The position numbers and the translations under genes are program-made. A DNA stretch of 34,284 nt from contig CAJKSP010000024.1 in the NCBI GenBank assembly GCA_905202595.1, forward strand, positions 1 through 34,284, given 5' to 3'. The number at the start of each line of letters is the position of its first letter. Within the stretch, counting starts at the first letter, position 1. This stretch comes from an uncultured Sutterella sp. GTDB lineage: Bacteria > Pseudomonadota > Gammaproteobacteria > Burkholderiales > Burkholderiaceae_F. This document shows positions 15,384 to 22,918 of the stretch, piece by piece. Under the pieces are notes generated by a model. It made no database searches. It worked only from the letters and a program-made list of their open reading frames with translations, and was not told the origin of the DNA.

Positions 15384-16790
15384 ATGACCGAACAATTGCG
15401 ATTGAAGCTTAGCGAAGCTGCGCCGGGTCTGCGACGCGCAGACGATGGCTCGCTTTGGTGCGATGGTGTGCGGCTTTCTGCTGTTGCAGAAAGCTTCGGC
15501 ACTCCCTGTTACGTTTATTCGAAAGCGAAGATTCTGGAACGCTTCGACGCTTATGAAACAGCTTTCGGCCATAGCAAACATCTTGTCTGCTACGCTGTGA
15601 AGGCCAATTCAGCTGTCGGCATTCTTGAGACGCTTGCCGCTGCAGGCTCAGGCTTCGATACGGTCAGCGGAGGAGAAATCCTTCGAGCGCTTGAAGCCGG
15701 TGCATCGCCGGAGAAGATCGTTTTTTCTGGCGTAGGCAAGAGCGAACGCGACATTGCGCTGGCTCTATTTGCAGGTATCCGCTGCTTCAACATCGAAAGC
15801 CCAGAAGAACTAGAAAGAATCAGCGCCATCGCCCGAGACTGCGGTCGGCGCGCACGGATCGCAGTGCGAGTCAATCCAGACGTTGACGCACATGTCGACG
15901 AGCATGTCGCGACGGGCATCGGCACCTCAAAGTTCGGCGTCGATAAAGATGATGTGCCTGCTCTCTACTTGCGCGCACGCGAGCTCGGCAACTGCGACAT
16001 CGCCGGCATTTCTTGTCATATCGGCAGCCAAATTGAATCGATTGACCCGTATCTGGAGATGATCGGCATTCTGTCCGGCATCGCGCAGAAGCTGCAGCGC
16101 AACGGCATCACTCTCGAACACGTCGATATCGGCGGAGGAGCAGGCGTAGCTTACCGCTCTAGCGAAACGACGCTTGAGCCCCGTTGCTTCATCCCGAGGC
16201 TTGACGCGGAAATCCGTCGCCATTTCGGTGACGGAATTGAAGTGATGGTCGAACCTGGACGTTCAATCGTCGCTGAAGCCGGTGTGCTGCTCACACGCTG
16301 CGAGTTTGTAAAAACCGCCCGCGGCGGCGCCCGCTTTGCCATTGTCGACGCTTCCATGACTGAACTGCTGCGTCCAGCGCTTTATCGCGCACACCATGAA
16401 ATTGAGCGTGCGGAACCGAGCTCAAGCAAGCCGGAACTTGTAACCATCGCTGGCCCCGTCTGCGAATCGACTGACATCCTTGCCAAAAACAGACAGCTTG
16501 CCGTCGCGCCGGACGATCTTCTTGCTATCCGCAATGCCGGCGCCTACGGCATGACGATGGCATCAAACTACAATTCTCGCCCTCTGCCTATGGAAGTCAT
16601 GATCGACGGCAGCCGCATGATTCCGCTACGCCACAAGCGTCAAACAACGATCGACCTTGTACGAGCGGATGTTCGCCTAGGCCTCACACCGCATCCGGCC
16701 GTCTCGCCAGAAGGTGTCGACCGACTAGCCGACGCTGCTGATCGCTATGCGGCCGCAGGCCGGCGGCATCGCCGCACCGAAATGCATTAG
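15384..16790 (+). CDS. lysA: Diaminopimelate decarboxylase
   Basis: LysA decarboxylates meso-diaminopimelate to L-lysine with PLP, the last step of lysine synthesis. The 468-residue product has the PLP lysine K73 (CYAVKAN), His212 in HIGSQ, EPGRSIVAEAG for phosphate binding, and Cys360 in GPVCESTD. NAGAYGMTMASNYNSRP follows. The ATG at 15384 has GGAG seven bases before it and sits four bases after the lptM stop, so the two are coupled. The frame is open further upstream, but that part is the lptM sequence in another frame. The last 39 residues (about 430-468), Ala/Arg/His-rich, extend past the usual family end. Confidence 0.95.
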   Translation: MTEQLRLKLSEAAPGLRRADDGSLWCDGVRLSAVAESFGTPCYVYSKAKILERFDAYETAFGHSKHLVCYAVKANSAVGILETLAAAGSGFDTVSGGEILRALEAGASPEKIVFSGVGKSERDIALALFAGIRCFNIESPEELERISAIARDCGRRARIAVRVNPDVDAHVDEHVATGIGTSKFGVDKDDVPALYLRARELGNCDIAGISCHIGSQIESIDPYLEMIGILSGIAQKLQRNGITLEHVDIGGGAGVAYRSSETTLEPRCFIPRLDAEIRRHFGDGIEVMVEPGRSIVAEAGVLLTRCEFVKTARGGARFAIVDASMTELLRPALYRAHHEIERAEPSSSKPELVTIAGPVCESTDILAKNRQLAVAPDDLLAIRNAGAYGMTMASNYNSRPLPMEVMIDGSRMIPLRHKRQTTIDLVRADVRLGLTPHPAVSPEGVDRLADAADRYAAAGRRHRRTEMH

Positions 16791-16843
16791 CACTTGCGCC
16801 GGACGGCATTGCCGACGCTTGGCGCATCCCCTTAGAATGAACC

Positions 16844-16884
16844 AACGCCGGATCCTCCGCACTGTGGAGAATGCGGCGTTTTTT
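16844..16884 (+). terminator. Rho-independent terminator after lysA
   Basis: AACGCCG (16844-16850) pairs with CGGCGTT (16874-16880), with an inner CTCC/GGAG pair, and TTTT follows. It ends the lptM-lysA transcript and leaves 83 bases for the guaC promoter and leader. Confidence 0.75.
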
Positions 16885-16967
16885 GCGCCCGGAGCTGACT
16901 GGGCGTGCATTTCATCGCGAGTTGATGTTGTTTTTTTGGCTTCAACTCATTCCTGCGAGCAGTCAGA

Positions 16968-18011
16968 ATGCATATCGAGAACACCATCCGCCTCGACTTC
17001 AAAGACGTGCTGATCCGCCCCAAGCGCTCAACGCTTACTAGCCGCAGCGAAGTGGATATTACGCGCGAGTTCAAATTTCGCCACTCGTCGGAAACGTACC
17101 ACGGCATTCCTATCGTTGCTGCCAACATGGATACGACCGGCACTTTCGAAATGGCGCTTGCGCTCGGCCGCCACGGCCTCTCAACCGCACTGCACAAGCA
17201 CTACAGCGTAGATGAGTACGTGCAGTTCTTCACGGCTCTCGACGAAAAGCACACGGCGTTCTATTCGCTTGGCATTACTCAGAGCGACTGGGATAAATTT
17301 GAAGAAACTATGCGCCGTGCACCGCAAGGCGCCATCCGCTACATCTGCATTGACGTTGCCAACGGCTATACCGAAGCTTTTGTCGCTTTCGTCAAGAAGA
17401 TGCGAGACGCGTATCCTGACCTGGTCATCATGGCAGGCAATGTCGTCACCGGAGATATGACCGAAGAGCTTCTCCTAGCTGGCGCCGACATCGTCAAAGT
17501 CGGCATCGGTCCGGGCTCAGTCTGTACAACTCGCAAGATGACGGGCGTCGGCTACCCGCAGCTCTCTGCCATCATCGAATGCGCAGACGCCGCGCATGGA
17601 TTGGGCGGCCGAATCTGCGCTGACGGTGGCTGCACTGTTCCGGGCGACATCGCTAAGGCCTACGGGGGCGGCGCTGACTTCGTCATGCTCGGCGGCATGT
17701 TCGCCGGCCACGATGAAGCTGGCGGCGAAACCGTTGAAAAAGACGGCCGCCTCTACAAGCGCTTCTATGGCATGAGCTCCAAAGACGCCATGGACAAGTA
17801 TTCAGGCGGCGTTGCCAAATATCGCGCAGCTGAAGGCAAAAGCGTGCTCATCCCTGCTCGAGGACCCGTCGAAGACACCGTACAGCAAATTCTCGGCGGC
17901 GTTCGATCTGCCTGCACTTATGTCGGCGCACGTCGTCTCAAAGAGCTGACCATGCGCACAACATTTGTCCGCGTATCAATGCAACTCAATGAAATATTCG
18001 GCAAGAGCTAG
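16968..18011 (+). CDS. guaC: GMP reductase
   Basis: GuaC reduces GMP to IMP with NADPH, returning guanine nucleotides to the inosine branch point. The 347-residue product has the same length as E. coli GuaC. It carries catalytic Cys186 in GPGSVCTTRKMTGVG, with Thr188 in the same loop. AANMDTTG lies near the N-terminus and DGGCTVPGDIAKA in the phosphate-binding region. It lacks the CBS domains of IMP dehydrogenase, which separates the two. The Shine-Dalgarno is weak (GAGC). It is flanked by its own terminators and looks monocistronic. I see no purine-riboswitch-like fold in the 83-base leader. Confidence 0.95.
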   Translation: MHIENTIRLDFKDVLIRPKRSTLTSRSEVDITREFKFRHSSETYHGIPIVAANMDTTGTFEMALALGRHGLSTALHKHYSVDEYVQFFTALDEKHTAFYSLGITQSDWDKFEETMRRAPQGAIRYICIDVANGYTEAFVAFVKKMRDAYPDLVIMAGNVVTGDMTEELLLAGADIVKVGIGPGSVCTTRKMTGVGYPQLSAIIECADAAHGLGGRICADGGCTVPGDIAKAYGGGADFVMLGGMFAGHDEAGGETVEKDGRLYKRFYGMSSKDAMDKYSGGVAKYRAAEGKSVLIPARGPVEDTVQQILGGVRSACTYVGARRLKELTMRTTFVRVSMQLNEIFGKS

Positions 18012-18090
18012 TTACCAAGAGCAATATCAAGCGGCGAGGTACAAAAAAAGCCCGTCCGTAGACGAAACTTAACAGCTTGCCATTAAGATA

Positions 18091-18126
18091 GCGGGCCGCC
18101 GCCCTTTAACAGGCGGCCCGCTTTTT
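18091..18126 (+). terminator. Strong hairpin after guaC and before engB
   Basis: GCGGGCCGCC (18091-18100) pairs perfectly with GGCGGCCCGC (18112-18121) and TTTTT follows. It is a strong Rho-independent terminator for guaC. It ends only 26 bases before the engB start codon, which leaves no room for a normal engB promoter after it. Confidence 0.9.
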
Positions 18127-18152
18127 CTTTGTCGTGATTTGAGGCCACTCCT

Positions 18153-18794
18153 GTGAGCATCTTTGACACTGCCCGCTTCCGCATTTCTGCCGCGAAACTT
18201 GATGGTCTTCCGCCGAACGAGGGACCTGAAATCGCATTCGCCGGACGCTCCAATGCCGGCAAATCAACAACCATCAATGTCCTCACGCGGCAGACGCGCC
18301 TTGCCTTTGCCTCAAAAACGCCCGGCCGCACGCAACTTATCAACTTCTTCACCCTATCGCGCGCTATTGAACAGGGCGGACGAGAGGTTGTCGGCGATTT
18401 AGTCGATCTACCGGGCTATGGGTTTGCCAAGACTAGAGAAGACGTGCGCCAAACCTGGTCCGAGCTAGTGGGCGGCTATATTGCCACGCGCTCATCCCTT
18501 GCTGGTTTAGTCATTGTCATGGATGCCCGCCGGCCCTTCATGCCAACGGATGAGTGGCTTATCGACTTCATGGCCGGTCGACCTGAAATCCGCATGCACT
18601 GGCTGCTTAATAAAGCAGATCAGCTCAAAACCATGCAGCGGCGCGAAGCGCTTCGGCTCGCGCAGAAGCGTGCAGCCGAAACAGGACCTCACGTGACGAC
18701 GCAACTTTTCTCCGGCCTTAAAAAAGAAGGCGTAGCAGAGCTGTCTCAGATACTCGAAGGCTGGCTTGGCCTTGAATCCAAAGCCAAAGCCTGA
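18153..18794 (+). CDS. engB: Ribosome biogenesis GTPase YihA/YsxC (EngB)
   Basis: EngB is an essential GTPase that helps assemble the 50S subunit. The 213-residue product has G1 GRSNAGKS (31-38), G2 Thr60 in the GRTQ segment, G3 DLPG (85-88), G4 NKAD (153-156) and a G5-like SGLKKEG near residue 188. The start is GTG with GAGG eight bases upstream. The gene stands alone on the plus strand, convergent with hslR, with 7 bp between the stops. Confidence 0.96.
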   Translation: MSIFDTARFRISAAKLDGLPPNEGPEIAFAGRSNAGKSTTINVLTRQTRLAFASKTPGRTQLINFFTLSRAIEQGGREVVGDLVDLPGYGFAKTREDVRQTWSELVGGYIATRSSLAGLVIVMDARRPFMPTDEWLIDFMAGRPEIRMHWLLNKADQLKTMQRREALRLAQKRAAETGPHVTTQLFSGLKKEGVAELSQILEGWLGLESKAKA

Positions 18795-18801
18795 CGCCGA
18801 A

Positions 18802-19185
18802 TCAGAAACCGTCCTTAAAACGGCGCAACAGACGACCATCGCGCTTGGTCGGCCGACCATGCTGAATGGCATTCGACGGCTCTGAAGCCAAGCGCAGAAG
18901 CTCCTTACGCTGCTCGCGCGTAATCCGGCTTTCTTCCGTTTCCCTATAAAGGCACTGCGCTTCAGCCGCAGACCGGCGCTGTGCAGAAATAGCCTCCACC
19001 GAAACGGTAAACGTTTCATCGCCGCGCCGGATTTCAAGCTGATCGCCCACGCGAATCTCGCGAGAAGGCTTGGCACGCGCGCCGCCGACAAGCACACGGC
19101 CGCGCTCCACTTCATCCTGAGCCAGAGAACGCGTTTTGAAGAAACGCGCTGCCCATAGCCATTTATCGATTCGAATGCTCTCCAT
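18802..19185 (-). CDS. hslR: S4-domain RNA-binding heat shock protein 15 (HslR)
   Basis: Hsp15 binds stalled 50S subunits carrying nascent chains and helps recycle them. The 127-residue product has an S4 RNA-binding domain at about residues 3-50 (IRIDKWLWAARFFKTRSLAQ, GRVLVGGARAKPSREI, GDQLEI). A basic C-terminal part follows and ends GRPTKRDGRLLRRFKDGF, typical of HslR. The ATG at 19185 is preferred. The in-frame ATG at 19215 would start inside the U-tract of the upstream terminator. Neither has a good Shine-Dalgarno. It lies just past the end of the ribosomal alpha cluster, so it may be expressed by readthrough. Confidence 0.85.
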   Translation of the reverse strand: MESIRIDKWLWAARFFKTRSLAQDEVERGRVLVGGARAKPSREIRVGDQLEIRRGDETFTVSVEAISAQRRSAAEAQCLYRETEESRITREQRKELLRLASEPSNAIQHGRPTKRDGRLLRRFKDGF

Positions 19186-19215
19186 GCTAATCGAAGGCAG
19201 AAAGCGAAAGTCCAT

Positions 19216-19253
19216 AGAAAACGGCCCGCAGACGCTGGATAGCGGTGCGGGCC
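19216..19253 (-). terminator. Rho-independent terminator of the alpha (rpoA-rplQ) cluster
   Basis: On the minus strand GGCCCGCA (19246-19253) pairs with TGCGGGCC (19223-19230), an inner CGCTATCCAGCG stem stacks inside, and GTTTTCT follows. It begins 51 bases after the rplQ stop and ends the ribosomal-protein transcript before hslR. Confidence 0.8.
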
Positions 19254-19304
19254 ATCATACTGCCGACCACGATGCAGTCGGCACTGCATTTTGAAAATCA
19301 GGGC

Positions 19305-19727
19305 TTATTCAGCCTTGACTTCCTTGGCATCCTCAACAGCAGGCTGCTCGGCAGCAGCCGGTGCGGCCTCGGCAGTTTCCGTCAGAGCCATATAGGCCAT
19401 CGGGGCGTTGTCGCCATTGCGGAAGCCCATCTTCAGAATGCGGGTGTAACCGCCCTGACGCTTCGCAAAGCGGGGGCCAAGCTCGCCGAAAAGCTTCACA
19501 ACCGCATCGCGATCGCGAAGACGAGCAAAGGCGAGGCGCTTGTTGGCAACCGTCGGCTCCTTGCCCAGAGTGATCAGGGGCTCAACAACGCGACGAAGCT
19601 CCTTGGCCTTCGGCAGGGTCGTACGAATAGCTTCGTGGGTGATGAGAGAAACCGCCATATTGCGGAGCATGGCGAGACGATGAGACGTAGTGCGGTTGAG
19701 CTTGCGCTGGCCGTGACGATGACGCAT
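19305..19727 (-). CDS. rplQ: 50S ribosomal protein L17
   Basis: L17 lies near the peptide exit tunnel of the large subunit. The 140-residue product begins with the highly conserved MRHRHGQRKLNRTTSHRLAM and contains LRDRDAVVKLFGELGPRFAKRQGGYTRI. An Ala/Glu-rich tail (about residues 114-140) makes it slightly longer than the E. coli protein. GAAGG stands before the ATG. It is separated from rpoA by 194 bp with its own promoter-like element, which is wider than the usual tight rpoA-rplQ spacing. Confidence 0.98.
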   Translation of the reverse strand: MRHRHGQRKLNRTTSHRLAMLRNMAVSLITHEAIRTTLPKAKELRRVVEPLITLGKEPTVANKRLAFARLRDRDAVVKLFGELGPRFAKRQGGYTRILKMGFRNGDNAPMAYMALTETAEAAPAAAEQPAVEDAKEVKAE

Positions 19728-19760
19728 TTTTATTAACCTTCAATTTCTAAAAAAAGAGCA

Positions 19761-19777
19761 GCAAGAAACATTCTTGC
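19761..19777 (-). other. Hairpin in the rplQ leader
   Basis: GCAAGAA/TTCTTGC forms a 7-bp stem with a 3-base loop. On the minus strand a run of seven Ts follows after five bases (19755-19749). It could attenuate transcription into rplQ or fold the leader. Confidence 0.4.
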
Positions 19778-19850
19778 CGTCTGGCCTTCCCCGCAATCTT
19801 CTATCTGCAACAATTGCGCTACAGCGGACGGGTGGAGGCGCAAAAGCGCG

Positions 19851-19879
19851 ATTCTAAGGAACCGCGCTTTTGAGTTCAA
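19851..19879 (-). promoter_or_regulatory. Putative promoter in the rpoA-rplQ gap
   Basis: TTGAAC (19874-19879) and TAGAAT (19851-19856) are 17 bp apart on the minus strand. The -10 box lies in the loop of a perfect 10-bp inverted repeat (CAAAAGCGCG at 19841-19850 with CGCGCTTTTG at 19863-19872), which could itself act as a terminator or attenuator. The sequence TTAGAATCGCGCTTTTG recurs with one change in the rpsJ-rplC gap. Confidence 0.5.
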
Positions 19880-19921
19880 GTGAATGCCCGACTTTTTTGT
19901 CAGGCACCAGCTCGGAAGTGA

Positions 19922-20944
19922 TTAGTGCTCACTGCCTGTAACGACACCATTCGTAAACGAGGCAGGCGGCCAATTCTCGAGCTTGCTGCCAAGCGTGAGG
20001 CCGTGAGCAGCCAGCACTTCCTTAATTTCGTTAAGGGACTTGCGGCCAAGATTCGGGGTCTTGAGAAGTTCATTCTCAGTACGCTGAATGAGATCGCCGA
20101 TGTAGTAGATGCTTTCGGCCTTGAGGCAGTTGGCAGAACGAACCGTAAGCTCAAGATCGTCAACCGGGCGCATGAGAATCGGATCAAGGGGCGGCGGCGT
20201 ATTGGCGCTGTCTTCCTCTTCAGGAGCAACACCCTGATCCTGATGGATAGAACCGAAGACAGCAAGCTGATCCTGCAGAATGCGAACGGATTCGCGAAGC
20301 GCTTCTTCTGGCGAAATGGCACCGTTCGTTTCGATCGTGAGCTCAAGCTTGTCGAGGTCAGTACGCTGAGCGACGCGAGCAGCCGAGACGGCATACGCAA
20401 CACGGCGAATCGGCGAGAAGGAGGCATCCATAATGATGCGGCCGATGTTCGTCTTCGAATAGTCGTCATGGAAACCGCGGACATCGCCAGGCTGATAGCC
20501 GCGTCCCTTCTCAACCTTGACCTGCATTTCGAGGCAGCCGCCGGACAGATGCGCAATAACGTGATCCGGGTTAAGAACCTCAACATCGTGCGGCAGCTCA
20601 AAGTCTGCTGCAGTGACCACGCCGTCGCCTTCCTTGCGAAGCATCAGCGTGACTTCGTCGCGGCTGTTGAGCTTGAAGACCACGCCCTTGAGGTTGAGAA
20701 GAATATCGACAACATCCTCAAGAACGCCGTCGATTTGGGAGTATTCGTGAACAACACCCGTAATCTGGGCTTCCGTCGGAGCAAAGCCCACCATAGAAGC
20801 CAGCAGAATGCGGCGAAGCGCATTGCCGAGCGTGTGGCCGTAGCCGCGCTCGAACGGCTCGAGCGTGATGACGGCGCGGTTGGGATTCTGCGGGTCGATG
20901 TCGACGTCAATGGACGTCGGCTTCAGCAGGGCGGTATTGGCCAT
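19922..20944 (-). CDS. rpoA: DNA-directed RNA polymerase subunit alpha
   Basis: The alpha subunit nucleates RNA polymerase assembly and contacts UP elements and activators. The 340-residue product has the N-terminal dimerisation domain (about 1-235; NALRRILLASMVGFAPTE at 41-58). An acidic linker follows (about 236-255), then the C-terminal DNA-binding domain (about 262-325). Residues equivalent to E. coli R265, N268 and K271 are R269, N272 and K275 (VRSANCLKAE). The gene is unusually isolated: 321 bp behind rpsD and 194 bp ahead of rplQ. Confidence 0.98.
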   Translation of the reverse strand: MANTALLKPTSIDVDIDPQNPNRAVITLEPFERGYGHTLGNALRRILLASMVGFAPTEAQITGVVHEYSQIDGVLEDVVDILLNLKGVVFKLNSRDEVTLMLRKEGDGVVTAADFELPHDVEVLNPDHVIAHLSGGCLEMQVKVEKGRGYQPGDVRGFHDDYSKTNIGRIIMDASFSPIRRVAYAVSAARVAQRTDLDKLELTIETNGAISPEEALRESVRILQDQLAVFGSIHQDQGVAPEEEDSANTPPPLDPILMRPVDDLELTVRSANCLKAESIYYIGDLIQRTENELLKTPNLGRKSLNEIKEVLAAHGLTLGSKLENWPPASFTNGVVTGSEH

Positions 20945-21265
20945 GTCGAATCAGTTCCTTGAAAACAATACCCTCGGCTCGTTACACCGATAAGGCTGCG
21001 CAGCGCGAGCTTGTGAGACAAACCCTCGCCGTCTTCTGCAAAAAAAAAACGACGCCGGAGCGCTGCAGGACCGGAAACGATGCATTGTATCGCATCGGAA
21101 AGATGCTTTTCCATCAAAAACATAGGAAAAAGCAGCTGTCCGATGAGAATCATTAAAAACGAAACCGCGACAGCCGAAGCTGCCGCGGATCCGCGTGTGT
21201 GTATCGTTTTTCCTGCGCTTCCGACCGGATGCACTACATCCGGCAGGAAGCTGCTGACACCCGAA
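20945..21265. other. 321-bp gap between rpsD and rpoA
   Basis: There is no gene-like ORF. Read on the minus strand it holds a stacked hairpin just after rpsD (CATCCGG/CCGGATG at 21225-21243, extended by TTCCTG/CAGGAA at 21210-21249). A CGATGC/GCATCG stem at about 21078-21097 has a TACAAT sequence in its loop (21084-21089, with a poor -35). A run of ten Ts is at 21049-21040. Attenuation or a secondary rpoA promoter is possible, but I cannot fix either. Confidence 0.5.
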
Positions 21266-21892
21266 TTAACGGGAGTAGCGTTCGACGATCAGGGCTTCGT
21301 TGATTTCCGGAACGACTTCATCGCGAGCCGGAACGTTCTTGAAGGTGCCTTCGAACTTCTTGGGTTCGACCGAGATCCAGGCAGGGAAGCCATTCTGCTG
21401 CGCGAGGTCGAGAGCCTCAACGACGCGGTTCTGCTTCTGGGCCTTTTCGCGGACGGAAACCACATCACCAGCGCGAACGCTGTACGACGGGATGTTGACC
21501 TTCTTGCCGTTCACCGCAATTGCACCATGGCTGACGAGCTGGCGAGCTTCCGCGCGCGTCGAGCCGAAGCCCATGCGATAAACGACATTGTCAAGGCGGC
21601 TTTCAAGGAGCTGAATAAGGATCTCGCCCGTATTGCCACGACGGCGAGAAGCCTCTTCGAAATAACGGCGGAACTGCCGTTCAAGAACGCCGTACATACG
21701 CTTGGCCTTCTGCGTTTCACGCATCTGGTTGCCGTAGTCGGACATGCGGGCTCCGGAAATCTTGCCGTGCTGGCCCGGCTTGGAACCGACGTCCTTGACT
21801 TTCGACTCAAACGAACGACGGGCGCTCTTCAGATTCAGGTCAATGCCTTCGCGACGCGAAAGCTTGAGCTTGGGACCGAGATATCGTGCCAT
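21266..21892 (-). CDS. rpsD: 30S ribosomal protein S4
   Basis: S4 is a primary 16S rRNA binder that starts 30S assembly and, in E. coli, represses the alpha operon. The 208-residue product starts MARYLGPKLKLSRREG and lacks the N-terminal Cys cluster (zinc-free type). It has the S4 RNA-binding domain at about 96-158 (ESRLDNVVYRMGFGSTRAEARQ is its core). AGAGG lies 12 bases before the ATG. It is 104 bp from rpsK, a gap with two hairpins. Confidence 0.98.
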   Translation of the reverse strand: MARYLGPKLKLSRREGIDLNLKSARRSFESKVKDVGSKPGQHGKISGARMSDYGNQMRETQKAKRMYGVLERQFRRYFEEASRRRGNTGEILIQLLESRLDNVVYRMGFGSTRAEARQLVSHGAIAVNGKKVNIPSYSVRAGDVVSVREKAQKQNRVVEALDLAQQNGFPAWISVEPKKFEGTFKNVPARDEVVPEINEALIVERYSR

Positions 21893-21915
21893 TTTAAAAA
21901 ATGCCTCTCTTATCC

Positions 21916-21931
21916 TGTAGGACTCCCTACA
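21916..21931 (-). other. Hairpin next to the rpsD ribosome-binding site
   Basis: TGTAGG and CCTACA form a perfect 6-bp stem with a 4-base loop, a few bases upstream of the rpsD Shine-Dalgarno. A second nested structure (GTTCG/CGAAC around GCCG/CGGC) lies at 21936-21965. Translational control by a ribosomal protein is possible; this is inference. Confidence 0.4.
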
Positions 21932-21996
21932 TTCAGTTCGACGCCGCTCAGTCGGCAGCGCGAACAGGGGGATTCAACAGAAATTCTCTTCAGTGA

Positions 21997-22404
21997 TTAG
22001 ACGCGACGGCGCTTGGAAGGGCGAACGCCGTTGTGAGGGATCGGCGTCACGTCCTGAATGGAGGTAACGCGGATGCCCAGCGCATTGAGAGCGCGAACGG
22101 ACGATTCGCGGCCAGGGCCAGGGCCCCAAATGCGAACTTCAACGTTCTTCAGGCCATGCTCAAGAGCGATCTTGCCAGCATGATCCGCTGCCACCTGAGC
22201 AGCGAACGGCGTGGACTTGCGGGAGCCCTTGAAGCCCTGAGCGCCGGAGGACGACGCAGCAATGGCGTTGCCCTGACGGTCAGTAATCGTGACGATGGTG
22301 TTGTTGAAGGAAGCGTGAACGTGGGCGATGCCCTCGGTCACGACCTTGCGCACCTTCTTGCGGCCGCGCACGGCAGCCGACTTCTGGTTATTGTTGCCAG
22401 CCAT
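21997..22404 (-). CDS. rpsK: 30S ribosomal protein S11
   Basis: S11 forms part of the 30S platform. The 135-residue product contains HVHASFNNTIVTITDRQGN, a basic GSRKSTPFAAQ segment, GPGPGRESSVRALNALG, and the C-terminus PHNGVRPSKRRRV, all highly conserved. It is 12 bp after rpsM. Confidence 0.98.
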   Translation of the reverse strand: MAGNNNQKSAAVRGRKKVRKVVTEGIAHVHASFNNTIVTITDRQGNAIAASSSGAQGFKGSRKSTPFAAQVAADHAGKIALEHGLKNVEVRIWGPGPGRESSVRALNALGIRVTSIQDVTPIPHNGVRPSKRRRV

Positions 22405-22416
22405 GGTAATCCTTTA

Positions 22417-22782
22417 TTACTTCTTGAGCGTCACACCAACCTTGCGCGGGCCCTTGCGGGTGCGAGCGTTGGTACGAGTGCGCTGGCCGCGGCAGGGAAG
22501 GCCGCGGCGATGACGCATGCCACGGTACGTGCCGAGGTCGATCAAGCGCTTGATCGACAGCTGAACTTCGCGGCGAAGGTCACCTTCAACCGTGAACTTC
22601 GAGACGGCATCACGGATGCGCTCGAGTTCAGCGTCGGTAAGGTCCTTCACCTTCTTGTCATAGGGGATGCCGCACGTGTCGAGAATCTGACGAGCACGAG
22701 CACGGCCAATGCCATAAATGGCAGTGAGACCGATTTCGCTGTGCTGCTGCGGCGGAATATTGATACCGGCAATACGAGCCAT
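22417..22782 (-). CDS. rpsM: 30S ribosomal protein S13
   Basis: S13 sits in the 30S head and contacts the P-site tRNA and the 50S subunit. The 121-residue product begins MARIAGINIPPQQHSEIGL and has the helix-hairpin-helix YGIGRARARQIL. It ends with the basic RTNARTRKGPRK tail that reaches towards tRNA. It is 11 bp after rpmJ. Confidence 0.98.
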   Translation of the reverse strand: MARIAGINIPPQQHSEIGLTAIYGIGRARARQILDTCGIPYDKKVKDLTDAELERIRDAVSKFTVEGDLRREVQLSIKRLIDLGTYRGMRHRRGLPCRGQRTRTNARTRKGPRKVGVTLKK

Positions 22783-22793
22783 TTCTTACCTCT

Positions 22794-22907
22794 TTAGCCT
22801 TGACGCTGCTTATGACGCGGGTCGCTGCAGATCACGCGGACAACGCCCTTGCGCTTGATGATCTTGCAGTTGCGGCACATTTTTTTGACTGAAGCTCTAA
22901 CCTTCAT
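22794..22907 (-). CDS. rpmJ: 50S ribosomal protein L36
   Basis: This 37-codon gene encodes MKVRASVKKMCRNCKII followed by KRKGVVRVICSDPRHKQRQG. It is the zinc-binding (C+) type of L36, with Cys11, Cys14, Cys27 and His32 as ligands. GGAG lies eight bases before the ATG, and a 6-bp hairpin stands just upstream of that site. It heads the rpmJ-rpsM-rpsK-rpsD-rpoA-rplQ cluster. It is 250 bp from secY and not tightly joined to it. Confidence 0.97.
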   Translation of the reverse strand: MKVRASVKKMCRNCKIIKRKGVVRVICSDPRHKQRQG

Positions 22908-22918
22908 TCTTAACTCCA

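Noticed and set aside
16885..16967. Purine riboswitch in the guaC leader
   Set aside because: The 83-base leader shows no three-way junction or conserved core of known purine aptamers.
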